NCBI RefSeq assembly: GCF_018080005.1
Contig: NZ_CP073015.1
Span: forward strand, 2,322,501-2,386,500
Length of the DNA: 64,000 nt
Source of the DNA: Flavobacterium sp. CS20
Lineage (GTDB): Bacteria; Bacteroidota; Bacteroidia; Flavobacteriales; Flavobacteriaceae
Reading direction: 5' to 3'
A program made the position numbers and the translations under genes. Below the pieces are notes generated by a model. It saw only the letters and a list, made by a program, of their open reading frames with translations, searched no databases and was not told the DNA's origin. Of the stretch, positions 9,910 through 18,692 are shown piece after piece (the first letter of the stretch is position 1; each line of letters begins with the position of its first letter).

Positions 9910-10751
9910 ATGAATAAATCAGTCTTAATAAAAAAATACTCTGGTGAGTACGAAGCCTTTGATGTAAACAAACTCATCAACTCCCTGCGGCGTTCACGGG
10001 CAGATGAGGATATTATTCAGGATATAGCCCGGAAAGTACAAGAGCAGATTGAAGAAGGAATGACAACCAAAAAAATCTATCAGTTGGCTTTCAAGATGCT
10101 AAAACGAAAATCTAGGGTAAGTGCCTCAAAGTACAAGCTCAAAAAAGCTTTAATGGAGCTAGGTCCAACCGGTTTTCCATTTGAAAAGTTAGTAGGCAAA
10201 CTATTGGCACACGAAGGATTTTCAACACAGGTTGGTGTCATAGTTCAAGGCAATTGCGTTCAGCACGAAGTGGATGTGATAGCGCAAAAAGGAAATAAAC
10301 ATTATATGATTGAATGTAAATACCATAGCGACCAAGGCAGGTTTTGTAATGTAAAAATCCCATTATATATCCATTCACGGTTTTTGGACGTAGAAAAGCA
10401 ATGGGAACACCAAAAGGTCACGAGGCTAAACTTCATAAAGGCGGGGTTTACACCAATACGCGTTTCACAACCGATGCCATTCAGTACGGGAAATGTGTTG
10501 GAATGCTTATGACCAGTTGGGATTATCCAAGAGGAAATGGTCTCAAGGACAGAATGGATAAATCGGGGCTACATCCCTTAACCGCTTTAACAACACTTAC
10601 CAAAGCTGAAAAAACAAAATTATTGGATCAAGGCATCATACTCTGCAAGGAGCTACACGAAAATCCAGACTTTTTGGAACAAATGGGTATCAGTAAGCTA
10701 AGGCAAAATAAGATACTCGAAGATTCAAGAGAATTATGTAGATCCCATTAA
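9910..10751 (+). pseudogene. ATP-cone plus Mrr-like restriction endonuclease domain protein, frameshifted
   Basis: Residues 1-90 resemble an ATP-cone (nucleotide-sensing domain known from ribonucleotide reductases). Residues 95-160 resemble an Mrr-type PD-(D/E)xK nuclease: HEVDVIA supplies the Asp and MIECKYH supplies the E-x-K. Near 10400-10410 a base seems lost; the continuation PKGHEAKLHKGGVYTNTRF is in another frame and runs to 10751. The intact length would be about 280 residues. The combination suggests a nucleotide-gated nuclease; its role in a stress island is unclear. Confidence 0.78.
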
Positions 10752-10792
10752 TTCAAATAATGAATAATTACTAATTTTTAAAAATAATACAA

Positions 10793-11071
10793 ATGAAAAC
10801 TGAAGAATTGCAAAAACAGGGCAACATAGATTTAGAACCATTTTACTAGGCATTGGAAGATGACTCAAAACTACTTGAAGAAGCCCTTGAGATATTATTG
10901 GAAATGGTTCACTTTGAACCTAAATCAGTAAAGAAATTGGCTCTTTTTATTAAAGAGGATTCTCGTAATCTATATAAAGAAATAGTGGAATTGAGCAAAT
11001 CAAAACAAGATAAAGGAAATACACCTTCCTGCTTTGCGGTGGTCACTAAATTTGGGGAGCGACTCTTGTAG
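10793..11071 (+). pseudogene. Small acidic helical protein with in-frame TAG
   Basis: From ATG at 10793 the frame encodes about 92 residues, interrupted by TAG at 10847-10849 (after the residues LEPFY). The downstream part (LEDDSKLLEEALEILLEMV...) is clearly coding in character and stays in the same frame, so a CAG-to-TAG change is likely. No domain was recognised. It lies between the ATP-cone gene and the beta-CASP hydrolase gene, both of the same stress island. Confidence 0.55.
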
Positions 11072-11103
11072 TAAATTATGTACAACAACCTAAATAGATA
11101 CCA

Positions 11104-12477
11104 ATGAAAAAAAATAAAATAAACATCCATTTCTTAGGAGCGGCAGGCACAGTAACCGGCTCAAAATATTTAGTGGACACAGGAGATAGAAAGATACTGA
11201 TAGACTGCGGACTTTTTCAAGGGCTAAAGGAATTACGCCTTAAAAACTGGGAGTATCCACCCGTTAATGTTGCTGATATTGACGCTGTTTTGCTTACCCA
11301 CGGTCATATGGACTATACAGGGTATTTACCAAGATTGGTAAAGCAAGGTTTCAAAGGGCCCATCTATGGTACGAATCCTACTTTGGACATTGCAAAAATC
11401 ATTTTGAATGATAGTGCAAAAATACAGGAGCAAGAAGCCGAACGTGCCAATAAGGAAGGCTATTCCAAACATAGTCCCGCAGAACCATTATACGATTTAA
11501 AGGATGTAGAAAAAACTATCCCACACTTTAAAGGAATTCCACAATCACAATGGATTCCGTTATTTGATGGTATTAGGGCTCGCTTCCAATACAACGGACA
11601 CATTCTGGGAGCAACCTATATTGAGTTGGATGTGCACGGAAAACGTTTTGTCTTTTCAGGAGACATTGGTAGAACCAATGATTTATTGCTCTATCCACCC
11701 CTTAAACCAAAAAAAGCGGATGTGCTTTTCATTGAATCCACTTATGGTGGAAGGTTTCATCCCGATGAAATAGAAGCACTTCCACAGATAGAAAAATTGG
11801 TCAATGACACCATCAACAGAGGTGGCGACCTATTTGTTCCAAGTTTTTCAGTAGAACGTGCCCAATTGATGATGCTGATTTTTTGGAAATTATTGAAAGA
11901 GAAGAAAATACCAAAAATACAAATGATAATGGATAGCCCAATGGGAGCAAGTGTATTAGAATTGTTTCATCGCACAAGGGACTGGCACAGACTAGATGAG
12001 AATGAATGTGATGAAATGTGTTCACATTTTACGGTCGTAAGCAGTTATCGGGAAACTATGGAATTACGAACCGATAACATACCAAAAATCGTGATTGCAG
12101 GAAGCGGAATGCTTACTGGCGGAAGAATGCTCAACTATCTCGAAACCCAAGCACAAAATTCAAACAACACTTTGCTCTTTGTGGGTTATCAAGCTGAAGG
12201 TGCTCGGGGAAGAAAATTATTGGAAGGTGATAAGGAACTTAAAGTCTATGGAAAATGGGTGCCGTTTCATATGGAAGTTGCAGAAATTGAAGGGCTTTCG
12301 GCACACGCAGACCATAAAGAACTTATAGAATGGATGGGCAAAATAAAAAATACGCCAGAGCGCATTTTCATAGTACACGGTGAAAAAGAAAGTGCGGAAG
12401 CATTGCAGAAAGGAATTAAAGAAACTTATCAATGGGATTCGGAAATCCCACAGCTATATAGTATAGAAAATGTATAA
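11104..12477 (+). CDS. MBL-fold / beta-CASP RNA-metabolising hydrolase with a substituted metal ligand
   Basis: A 457-residue protein of the metallo-beta-lactamase/beta-CASP (CPSF/Ysh1-like) family, whose members cut RNA. Seen in order: FLGAAGTVTGSKYLV near the N-terminus, the metal motif at residues 66-71, the GHILGA histidine, FSGDIGR (Asp), the beta-CASP region with SFSVERAQ and AGSGMLTGGR, and the final LSAHADH. The motif normally reads HxHxDH but here is HGHMDY, with Tyr71 (TAT at 11314-11316) in place of the last His. One C-to-T change would convert CAT to TAT, so activity may be impaired. Confidence 0.87.
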   Translation: MKKNKINIHFLGAAGTVTGSKYLVDTGDRKILIDCGLFQGLKELRLKNWEYPPVNVADIDAVLLTHGHMDYTGYLPRLVKQGFKGPIYGTNPTLDIAKIILNDSAKIQEQEAERANKEGYSKHSPAEPLYDLKDVEKTIPHFKGIPQSQWIPLFDGIRARFQYNGHILGATYIELDVHGKRFVFSGDIGRTNDLLLYPPLKPKKADVLFIESTYGGRFHPDEIEALPQIEKLVNDTINRGGDLFVPSFSVERAQLMMLIFWKLLKEKKIPKIQMIMDSPMGASVLELFHRTRDWHRLDENECDEMCSHFTVVSSYRETMELRTDNIPKIVIAGSGMLTGGRMLNYLETQAQNSNNTLLFVGYQAEGARGRKLLEGDKELKVYGKWVPFHMEVAEIEGLSAHADHKELIEWMGKIKNTPERIFIVHGEKESAEALQKGIKETYQWDSEIPQLYSIENV

Positions 12478-12495
12478 TTTGTTAATCATATAAAA

Positions 12496-13039
12496 ATGCA
12501 AACCAAAAAAGCAAGCACGAACTGGCAAGTGATTACCGGCGGACCTAGTACTGGAAAAACCACTGTAATTAATATGCTGGCTGAGAGAGGTTATAAAACA
12601 ACCATTGAGCATGCAAGGCACTATATAGACACCATGCGTACTGAAGGTCAAACGGTTGAAGAATTAAGAAGTAATCGTAAGAAATTTCAAATAGGGGTCT
12701 TGGATATGCAAATAGAACAAGAAGCTTCCATATTGCCCCAAGACTTGGTTTTCTTAGATAGGGCCATTCCAGATGCTATGGCATACTATCAATTTTTAAA
12801 GCTTGATTATGATGAGAAGTCTGCTCACCGCAGTTAAAAACACTTCCTATAAAAAAATATTCATTTTAGACCGATTACCATTCACCAAAGATTATGCCCG
12901 TACTGAGGATGAAGAGGCTCAAAAGAAAATACACCAATTAATAATAGATGTTTACACTTCCTTGGGATTTCCAATTGTTTCTGTTCCAGTTTTGCCACCA
13001 ACTGAACGGGTAGAATTTATTTTAAAAAACATAGAATAG
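12496..13039 (+). pseudogene. P-loop AAA_28-type ATPase, frameshifted
   Basis: The Walker A motif is GGPSTGKTT near residue 15, after the strand WQVIT; FLDRAIPDA resembles the Walker B/DR region of AAA_28 NTPases. The first frame runs into a stop at 12837 after an apparent one-base insertion near 12821. The other frame reads LLTAVKNTSYKKIFILDRLPF and continues to 13039. The intact length would be about 180 residues, normal for this family of small nucleotide kinase-like ATPases. The substrate is not known. Confidence 0.78.
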
Positions 13040-13078
13040 CATACACGATCAAGTATCTAAATGTAATTTATAAAGAAA

Positions 13079-13771
13079 ATGTTTAGAAAATTCAATAGAA
13101 AATATCCTACAACATATAGCACAGCTATGATGTTCACGGCGACATTGTTCTATTTTATTTTGGGCTGTACAGGTATAAATGCTCAAAACGAAATGCTTAT
13201 CGGGCAGATTTCAGGCAGGGATGTAGTGCGAAAAAATTTTGATAAAGAAGGTGATTTTCTCAATAAACAAACTTTTGAAGCTGGAGAAACAATAAAGGAA
13301 AATGGATATTATGAAATAAAGGTAATTACAGAATTGTTTGACAAAAACAAACAATCAACCGATAAATACACTACTACCTACCGTTGTGAGCCAGATGACG
13401 CCAATGTAATGATAATGGCTTTTCCGTTTTCCAAGCCAAAATCAAAAGAAACCGAAATTAATACCATTTCTGAAAATTTTAAAAAGCTCTACGATTTACA
13501 AAACTTGAAAGATATTAAATTGGAAATGAGTTTTGACTCGGGCTTGTTAAACTTTTTTGGTTCCAAAAGCATCATAAAAATTTATGACCGAAAATTAGAG
13601 GATGGGAAAAACACTATAAAATCAAAAATTAATATTAAAGCCTATGCCTGGGGAATTCGCATTAAGCAACTCAATTATACCGTTATCGAAAAATTAAATG
13701 AAAAAGGTTTATTGACCTTTCAGGAATTTACAGAAGAGGATAAGAGCTATTTTACAATGAACTATAAATAA
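13079..13771 (+). CDS. Exported protein of unknown function
   Basis: A 230-residue protein with a hydrophobic segment at about residues 17-36 (TAMMFTATLFYFILGCTG), which looks like a signal peptide or a single anchor, followed by INAQ, a common flavobacterial cleavage context. The mature part is rich in beta-strand-like alternation and charged residues; no domain is recognised. It lies between the ATPase and the small cytosolic gene at 13778 (6 bp gap), so it is probably in the same operon. Confidence 0.7.
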   Translation: MFRKFNRKYPTTYSTAMMFTATLFYFILGCTGINAQNEMLIGQISGRDVVRKNFDKEGDFLNKQTFEAGETIKENGYYEIKVITELFDKNKQSTDKYTTTYRCEPDDANVMIMAFPFSKPKSKETEINTISENFKKLYDLQNLKDIKLEMSFDSGLLNFFGSKSIIKIYDRKLEDGKNTIKSKINIKAYAWGIRIKQLNYTVIEKLNEKGLLTFQEFTEEDKSYFTMNYK

Positions 13772-13777
13772 AGACAG

Positions 13778-14071
13778 ATGACAAATTACGATACACTTTC
13801 AGAAGCCATAAATGACTTACAAGCAAACGACTATCCTTATGATTTCAATTTAAAACCAGAGTGCTTAGAATGTCCTTCCCTGAAAATTGAGATCCTAGTA
13901 GAAGATTTTAAAGTAGATAAAACCTATCGCTTTGAAGGAATGAGCAGTACCGATGATAATAGTATTTTATATGCTATATCTTCTAAAAACGGCATTAAGG
14001 GTCTTTTGGTAGATGCTTACGGTGTCTATGCTGAAAACCTAACGGAAGCAATGCGAAAAAAATTAAGATAA
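13778..14071 (+). CDS. Small protein often labelled phosphoribosylpyrophosphate synthetase
   Basis: A 97-residue acidic cytosolic protein with the blocks LKPECLECPSLKIE and YRFEGMSSTDDNSILYAISS. Similar short proteins are widespread in Bacteroidota and are often labelled as PRPP synthetase, although this one is far shorter than a true Prs (about 310 residues) and shows no PRPP-binding motif, so I do not accept that function. It sits directly before PPK2, which is a recurring context for this family as far as I recall. Confidence 0.7.
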   Translation: MTNYDTLSEAINDLQANDYPYDFNLKPECLECPSLKIEILVEDFKVDKTYRFEGMSSTDDNSILYAISSKNGIKGLLVDAYGVYAENLTEAMRKKLR

Positions 14072-14081
14072 AATCTTGAAA

Positions 14082-14813
14082 ATGATAAATTTAGATAAAA
14101 TTTCAACCAAACCACCCCAAACGATTTCAAAAGGCGAGGCAAAGAAAAATCTGGCACAGCTTCGCAAAGAATTTTTTGAACTTCAGAATATGTTTTATGC
14201 CGATGGGCGTTTTGGTTTGCTTATTATCCTACAGGGCATGGATACTTCCGGCAAAGACGGCACCATTCGTCATGCCCTTAGCAGTATGAATCCGCAGGGC
14301 GTTCAGGTTAAATCGTTTAAAAAACCGACCGAGGAAGAGTTGAAGCACGACTTTTTATGGCGTGTTTACCCCCATATTCCACCAAAGGGTATGATTCAAA
14401 TTTTTAACCGTTCGTATTACGAAGATATAATAATGCCAAGGCTCAACAATTCCCTTCCAGAAGAGATTCTCGCACACCGTTGTAAACTCATAAAGCATCT
14501 TGAACAGCATTTTAAACTGAGTAACATTCATGTACTAAAATTTTTTCTCCATATCTCGAAAGAAGAACAAAAACAGCGTATAAAAGAACGACTTTTAAAA
14601 CCTCATAAACGTTGGAAATATAGTGCCAATGATAAAAAAGCGACTAAAAAATGGGAGGCTTATAGAGCTGGCTACAATATGTTATTAAATGACTGCGATG
14701 AACCTTCCTGGCATATTATACCCGCAGATAAACGTTGGCACCGCAACTTTAGCGTTGCCAATATAATTACGGAGCATTTAAAAAAACTAAACCTAAAATA
14801 TCCTAATACTTAA
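14082..14813 (+). CDS. ppk2: Polyphosphate kinase 2 (PPK2 family)
   Basis: A 243-residue single-domain PPK2. Walker A is GMDTSGKDG at about residues 50-58, the Walker B-like NRSYYED is at about 107-113, and the lid region with IKERLLKPHKRWKYSANDKKA follows. PPK2 enzymes transfer phosphate between polyphosphate and nucleotides, usually phosphorylating NMP or NDP at the expense of polyphosphate. ATG at 14082 is chosen; a TTG at 14076 would add two residues. In this island it could regenerate ATP under stress; the class cannot be fixed here. Confidence 0.9.
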   Translation: MINLDKISTKPPQTISKGEAKKNLAQLRKEFFELQNMFYADGRFGLLIILQGMDTSGKDGTIRHALSSMNPQGVQVKSFKKPTEEELKHDFLWRVYPHIPPKGMIQIFNRSYYEDIIMPRLNNSLPEEILAHRCKLIKHLEQHFKLSNIHVLKFFLHISKEEQKQRIKERLLKPHKRWKYSANDKKATKKWEAYRAGYNMLLNDCDEPSWHIIPADKRWHRNFSVANIITEHLKKLNLKYPNT

Positions 14814-14824
14814 AAATAGAAATT

Positions 14825-16928
14825 ATGGAAAATCACGAACACCACAATCACGATGAAATGGGTAATTCTAAAATGGGTAATTCGAAGATGAAACACAAAA
14901 AAGAAGACCATTCTAAAATGAACCACAAAGGTGGAGACCATTCTGTGCACAATCCAGGGCACGGAGAACACGGGCACGACCATCATAAAATGATGATTGC
15001 CGATTTTAGAAAACGGTTTTGGGTAACCCTTGTACTTACTATTCCCATACTGTTCTTCTCGCCGATGATTCAGGACTTTTTTGGATATGAGTTTTTGCTT
15101 CCCGGAAATCCATATATCCTTTTTGCACTTTCCACAATCGTATATTTCTATGGTGGTTGGCTATTTTTAAAAGGATTCTGGTCTGAAATCAAAAAAGGTG
15201 CGCCAGGAATGATGACCCTTATTTCTATGGCTATTACCGTGGCTTACGTTTATAGTTCGGCAACGGTGTTTGGTTTAGAAGGTGTCGATTTTTTCTGAGG
15301 AACCGGCTACCCTTATTGCTATTATGTTGGTAGGTATTGGATAGAGATGAAAAGCGTTCTAGGCGCCTCTAAGGCCTTTGCAGCTGTTAGTAAGCATGAT
15401 GCCTGCCGAGGCACATCGTGTTAAAGGAGACACTATTGAAGATATTCCTCTGGAAGATTTACTGAAAGATGACGTAATACTTGTAAAACCAGGTGAAAAA
15501 GTTCCTGCTGATGGGATTATAGTAGACGGTTCAAGTTACCTGAACAGATCTATGCTTACAGGCAGATCCAAACCTGTAAAAAAAGATGAAAACGATAAGG
15601 TTATTGGTGGTTCGGTAAATGGTAACAGTACCTTAAAAGTAAAGGTTGAGCATACTGGAAAAGATAGCTATCTCAACAAGGTAATCACAATGGTCGAAGA
15701 AGCGCAAAAAACCAAATCAAAAATGCAAAACCTCTCGGATAGAGCTGCAAAATGGCTTACCTATATCGCATTAGGTATTGGTTTTGGAACATTAGCGGTA
15801 TGGCTGATTTTAGGCTTTCCATTTGTCTATGCTTTAGAAAGAATGGTTACCGTTATGGTCATTGCTTGTCCACACGCATTAGGTCTTGCCATACCACTTG
15901 TGGTTGCTATTTCTACTGCTGTTTCAGCTCAAAACGGGTTATTAATTCGAAATAGGACAGCTTTTGAAGAATCCCGAAAAATATCAGCTTTATTGTTTGA
16001 TAAAACGGGAACATTGACCAAAGGCGATTTTGGCGTTACTCGAATTGAGTCTGTTAGCGAAACTTATTCATCTGAAGAAATTTTAAGGCTTTCGAGTGCA
16101 TTGGAACAAAGTTCGGAACATCCTATCGCCGTAGGTATTATTAAAAAAGTCAAAGAAGATAATATGACCATCCCAAAGCCTGAAAACTTTAATGCAATTA
16201 CAGGTAAAGGCGTTGAGAATAATGTAGAAGGTAAGCAAGTAAAAGTGGTTAGTCCTGGTTTTTTAAGGGATGAAAAAATCACTATTCCCGAAGACGCATA
16301 CAGTGATGCCGCTGAAACAGTTGTTTTTGTCTTGATTGATGGAAAATTAGCTGGTTACATTGCTCTTGCCGATGAAATACGACCAGAATCTGCCGAAGCC
16401 ATAAAAGTCTTTAAAAAGAATAATATAAAAGTTTTAATGGCTACCGGTGATAATGAAAGAACTGCCAAAGCTGTTAGCGATAAACTCGGTTTGGATGGAT
16501 ACTACGCCGAAGTTTTGCCACATCAAAAAGTGGAAATAGTAAAAGAATTGGAAAGTAAGGGAGAGTTTGTGGCTATGACTGGCGATGGTGTAAACGATGC
16601 GCCTGCACTTGCAAAAGCTGATGTTGGTATTGCCGTTGGTTCAGGTACTGACGTTGCCGCCGAAACAGCAGATATCATTCTGGTCAACAGTAACCCACAG
16701 GATATTGCCAACTTAATTCTCTTTGGAAAAGCCACCTACAATAAAATGATTCAGAATTTGATTTGGGCTACAGGATATAATGTAGTGGCTATTCCTTTAG
16801 CGACCGGTGTATTATATTCTTCAGGCTTTGTTTTAGGACCTGCCGTTGGAGCGGTATTTATGAGTTTGAGCACGATTATAGTGGTAGGTAATGCGCAACT
16901 ATTAAAGCGAAAAATCGGTAAAAAATAA
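14825..16928 (+). pseudogene. copB: CopB-type copper-exporting P1B ATPase, multiply frameshifted
   Basis: The N-terminus is a His- and Met-rich metal-binding tail, followed by the first membrane helices. The frame breaks at about 15296 and again before 15385: between them, short pieces of the expected helix (PATLIAIM, YWIEMKSVLGASKA) appear in different frames, so at least three indels are needed. From 15378 the frame is intact: transmembrane CPH motif (15867-15875, CopB-type instead of CPC), phosphorylation loop DKTGT (about 15999-16013), MTGDGVNDAPAL. The actuator-domain TGES motif reads TGRS (15558-15569), losing the catalytic Glu. Probably non-functional unless these are read errors. Confidence 0.88.
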
Positions 16929-18167
16929 ATGGACAAAAAAGAAAAACTCAACAGGATATTTTTAATCCTGTTGAGTTTATTTGTAGTGATGTTAGGCTAT
17001 GGTATTTTATTGCCAACCCTTCCTTACTATACCGAAAGGCTTGCTTTAGGAGCTAACCTCGATACTGATTCGATCAATTTTCATATTGGACTGCTTACAA
17101 GCATTTATCCATTATTTCAATTAATTTTTGTTGTGGTATGGGGAAAGCTTTCAGATAGATATGGACGTAAACCAATTATATTAATCGGTCTAATTGGGTT
17201 TGTTATAATGCAATTGCTTACTTGTCTAGCAACATCTTTGACAATGCTATATATTGCTCGAATATTTGGAGGTATTTTTACGTCTTCAGTTATTCCTGTC
17301 AGTAACGCATTTCTCAGTGATATCACTTCTAAAAAACATAGGACTAAAATTATGGCTTGGTCTGGGGTAGCGATAAGTTCAGGGGTTATTTTTGGACCTG
17401 TTTTAGGCAGTTTTCTATCCCAAACTAACCTACACTTTAAATATTCGTTTTGGATATTACATCTGGACCGGTTCTCAGTTCCTTTTATTTTGGTTGCACT
17501 TTTAGGTTTTACTGTATTGGTTATTTTGATTAAATCGTTTAGGAATACAAAACTGGTTAGCAGGTTTGTTTCAGGAAAACAAAAATTAAATTTTAGTTTT
17601 AGTAGGTTCTTTATTGTCCTATTACTGCTCTCTTTTGTTATGCAGTTTGTAGTGACCCTCTTTGAAACGGTTTTTTCAATTTATGGAAAAAATCAGTTGC
17701 TATTTTCAAGTAATCAAATAGGCATTGGCTTTATGCTTTGTGGAGTGGTAATGGCTGTATTACAGCCAGTATTTGCAACCTATGGAGAGAAAATATTGAC
17801 AGCAAAACAACAAATTGGAGCCGGATTGTTGATTTCAGGCATTTCACTAATCGCATTTCCTTTTTTCGGCAATGAAATTTATGTCTATGTACTGATTGTA
17901 ACATTCGCCACTGGTGGAGCAATTGTAACCCCTAACCTACTTTCAGCCGTTTCCTTACTTTCAAAAGAAAAGGCGGGCAGTAATATTTCTGTACAGACCT
18001 CGGCAAACAGTGTCGGACAGATTTTAGGCCCGATCATCGGAACCTGGCTCATTGCCGGTGGGTTTTATTATCCCTTCATTATAGCCGGCATCATTATAAT
18101 TACCTTTATTGGATTACTTTATTTTTATAAATCTTCCAATGACAAATACTCAAAAATCACTTATTGA
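16929..18167 (+). CDS. MFS transporter, TetA-like drug exporter
   Basis: A 412-residue major facilitator protein with twelve predicted helices and motif A GKLSDRYGRKP between helices 2 and 3, as in DHA1/TetA-type drug:H+ antiporters. ATG overlaps the copB stop region (TAAATG), so the two genes are translationally linked. A perfect 14-bp inverted repeat lies at codons 6-17. The substrate is unknown; tetracycline-type exporters are the nearest look-alike. It is the last intact gene of the island. Confidence 0.85.
   Translation: MDKKEKLNRIFLILLSLFVVMLGYGILLPTLPYYTERLALGANLDTDSINFHIGLLTSIYPLFQLIFVVVWGKLSDRYGRKPIILIGLIGFVIMQLLTCLATSLTMLYIARIFGGIFTSSVIPVSNAFLSDITSKKHRTKIMAWSGVAISSGVIFGPVLGSFLSQTNLHFKYSFWILHLDRFSVPFILVALLGFTVLVILIKSFRNTKLVSRFVSGKQKLNFSFSRFFIVLLLLSFVMQFVVTLFETVFSIYGKNQLLFSSNQIGIGFMLCGVVMAVLQPVFATYGEKILTAKQQIGAGLLISGISLIAFPFFGNEIYVYVLIVTFATGGAIVTPNLLSAVSLLSKEKAGSNISVQTSANSVGQILGPIIGTWLIAGGFYYPFIIAGIIIITFIGLLYFYKSSNDKYSKITY
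16944..16978 (+). promoter_or_regulatory. Perfect hairpin inside the start of the MFS gene
   Basis: AAACTCAACAGGAT at 16944-16957 and its exact complement ATCCTGTTGAGTTT at 16965-16978 enclose a 7-nt loop. The hairpin starts 15 nt after the start codon of the MFS gene. It could slow or gate translation or mark a processing or terminator site after copB; no run of T follows, so simple termination is unlikely. Confidence 0.5.
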
Positions 18168-18217
18168 TAATTAAGAGAATTCCAAGAACTTATACAGCCC
18201 ACTAAATTTATTAAATT

Positions 18218-18307
18218 ATGATACATATTACAACAGGAGGAACCATTGAAGGCTTTGATTATACGGAAAAAGAAAATGCTGAAGACATTCTGCCTGTACA
18301 TCATTAA
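18218..18307 (+). pseudogene. 5' fragment of an asparaginase gene
   Basis: ATG at 18218 begins MIHITTGGTIEGFDYTEKEN, matching the N-terminal strand and the catalytic-Thr TGGTIE motif of L-asparaginase. After about 20 codons the family resemblance ends, where the truncated IS110 transposase joins, and a stop follows at 18305-18307. Only the extreme 5' end of the gene remains. Confidence 0.72.
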
Positions 18308-18653
18308 GTGCATTATAAAGCGTCACTTCAGTAGATAACCCATAATCACAAATAGCCTTGGCATCGCTCTTATCGGTCTTTATTTTTGATAATTTCATCT
18401 GAATAAAACGCTTAACTGACAAAGGGTTTACTACCGATACCGGTATACCGTTTTTGTAAAGAAACTGTGCAAGTCGATAATGGTAATACCCTGTGGCTTC
18501 CATCACTACCAAAGTGTCTACTGCTAATGTGCTGACAAATAATTTAAATCCTGAAGAATCATTCTTAAATTGAGAATGACCTCCTTCACTGCTATAAACA
18601 TCAAAAACATCTTTACTGATATCAACTCCAAAAGTTTCTTTATATTTATCCAT
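18285..18653 (-). pseudogene. IS110-family transposase, N-terminal fragment
   Basis: Read on the minus strand from ATG at 18653, the protein starts MDKYKETFGVDISKDVFDVY, with the first catalytic Asp of the DEDD RuvC-like domain, and continues through MEATGYYHY and the KTDKSDAKAIC block typical of IS110 transposases. It is cut after about 120 residues near 18285, where it runs into the asparaginase fragment. The C-terminal transposase_20 half with the catalytic Ser is missing, so the element is dead. Confidence 0.82.
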
Positions 18654-18692
18654 AAGAACTGATTTTATGAAAGAGCATACTACCGTGATCAC

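Noticed and set aside
13778..14071. Annotation as PRPP synthetase
   Set aside because: At 97 residues the protein is far too short and has no PRPP-binding loop.
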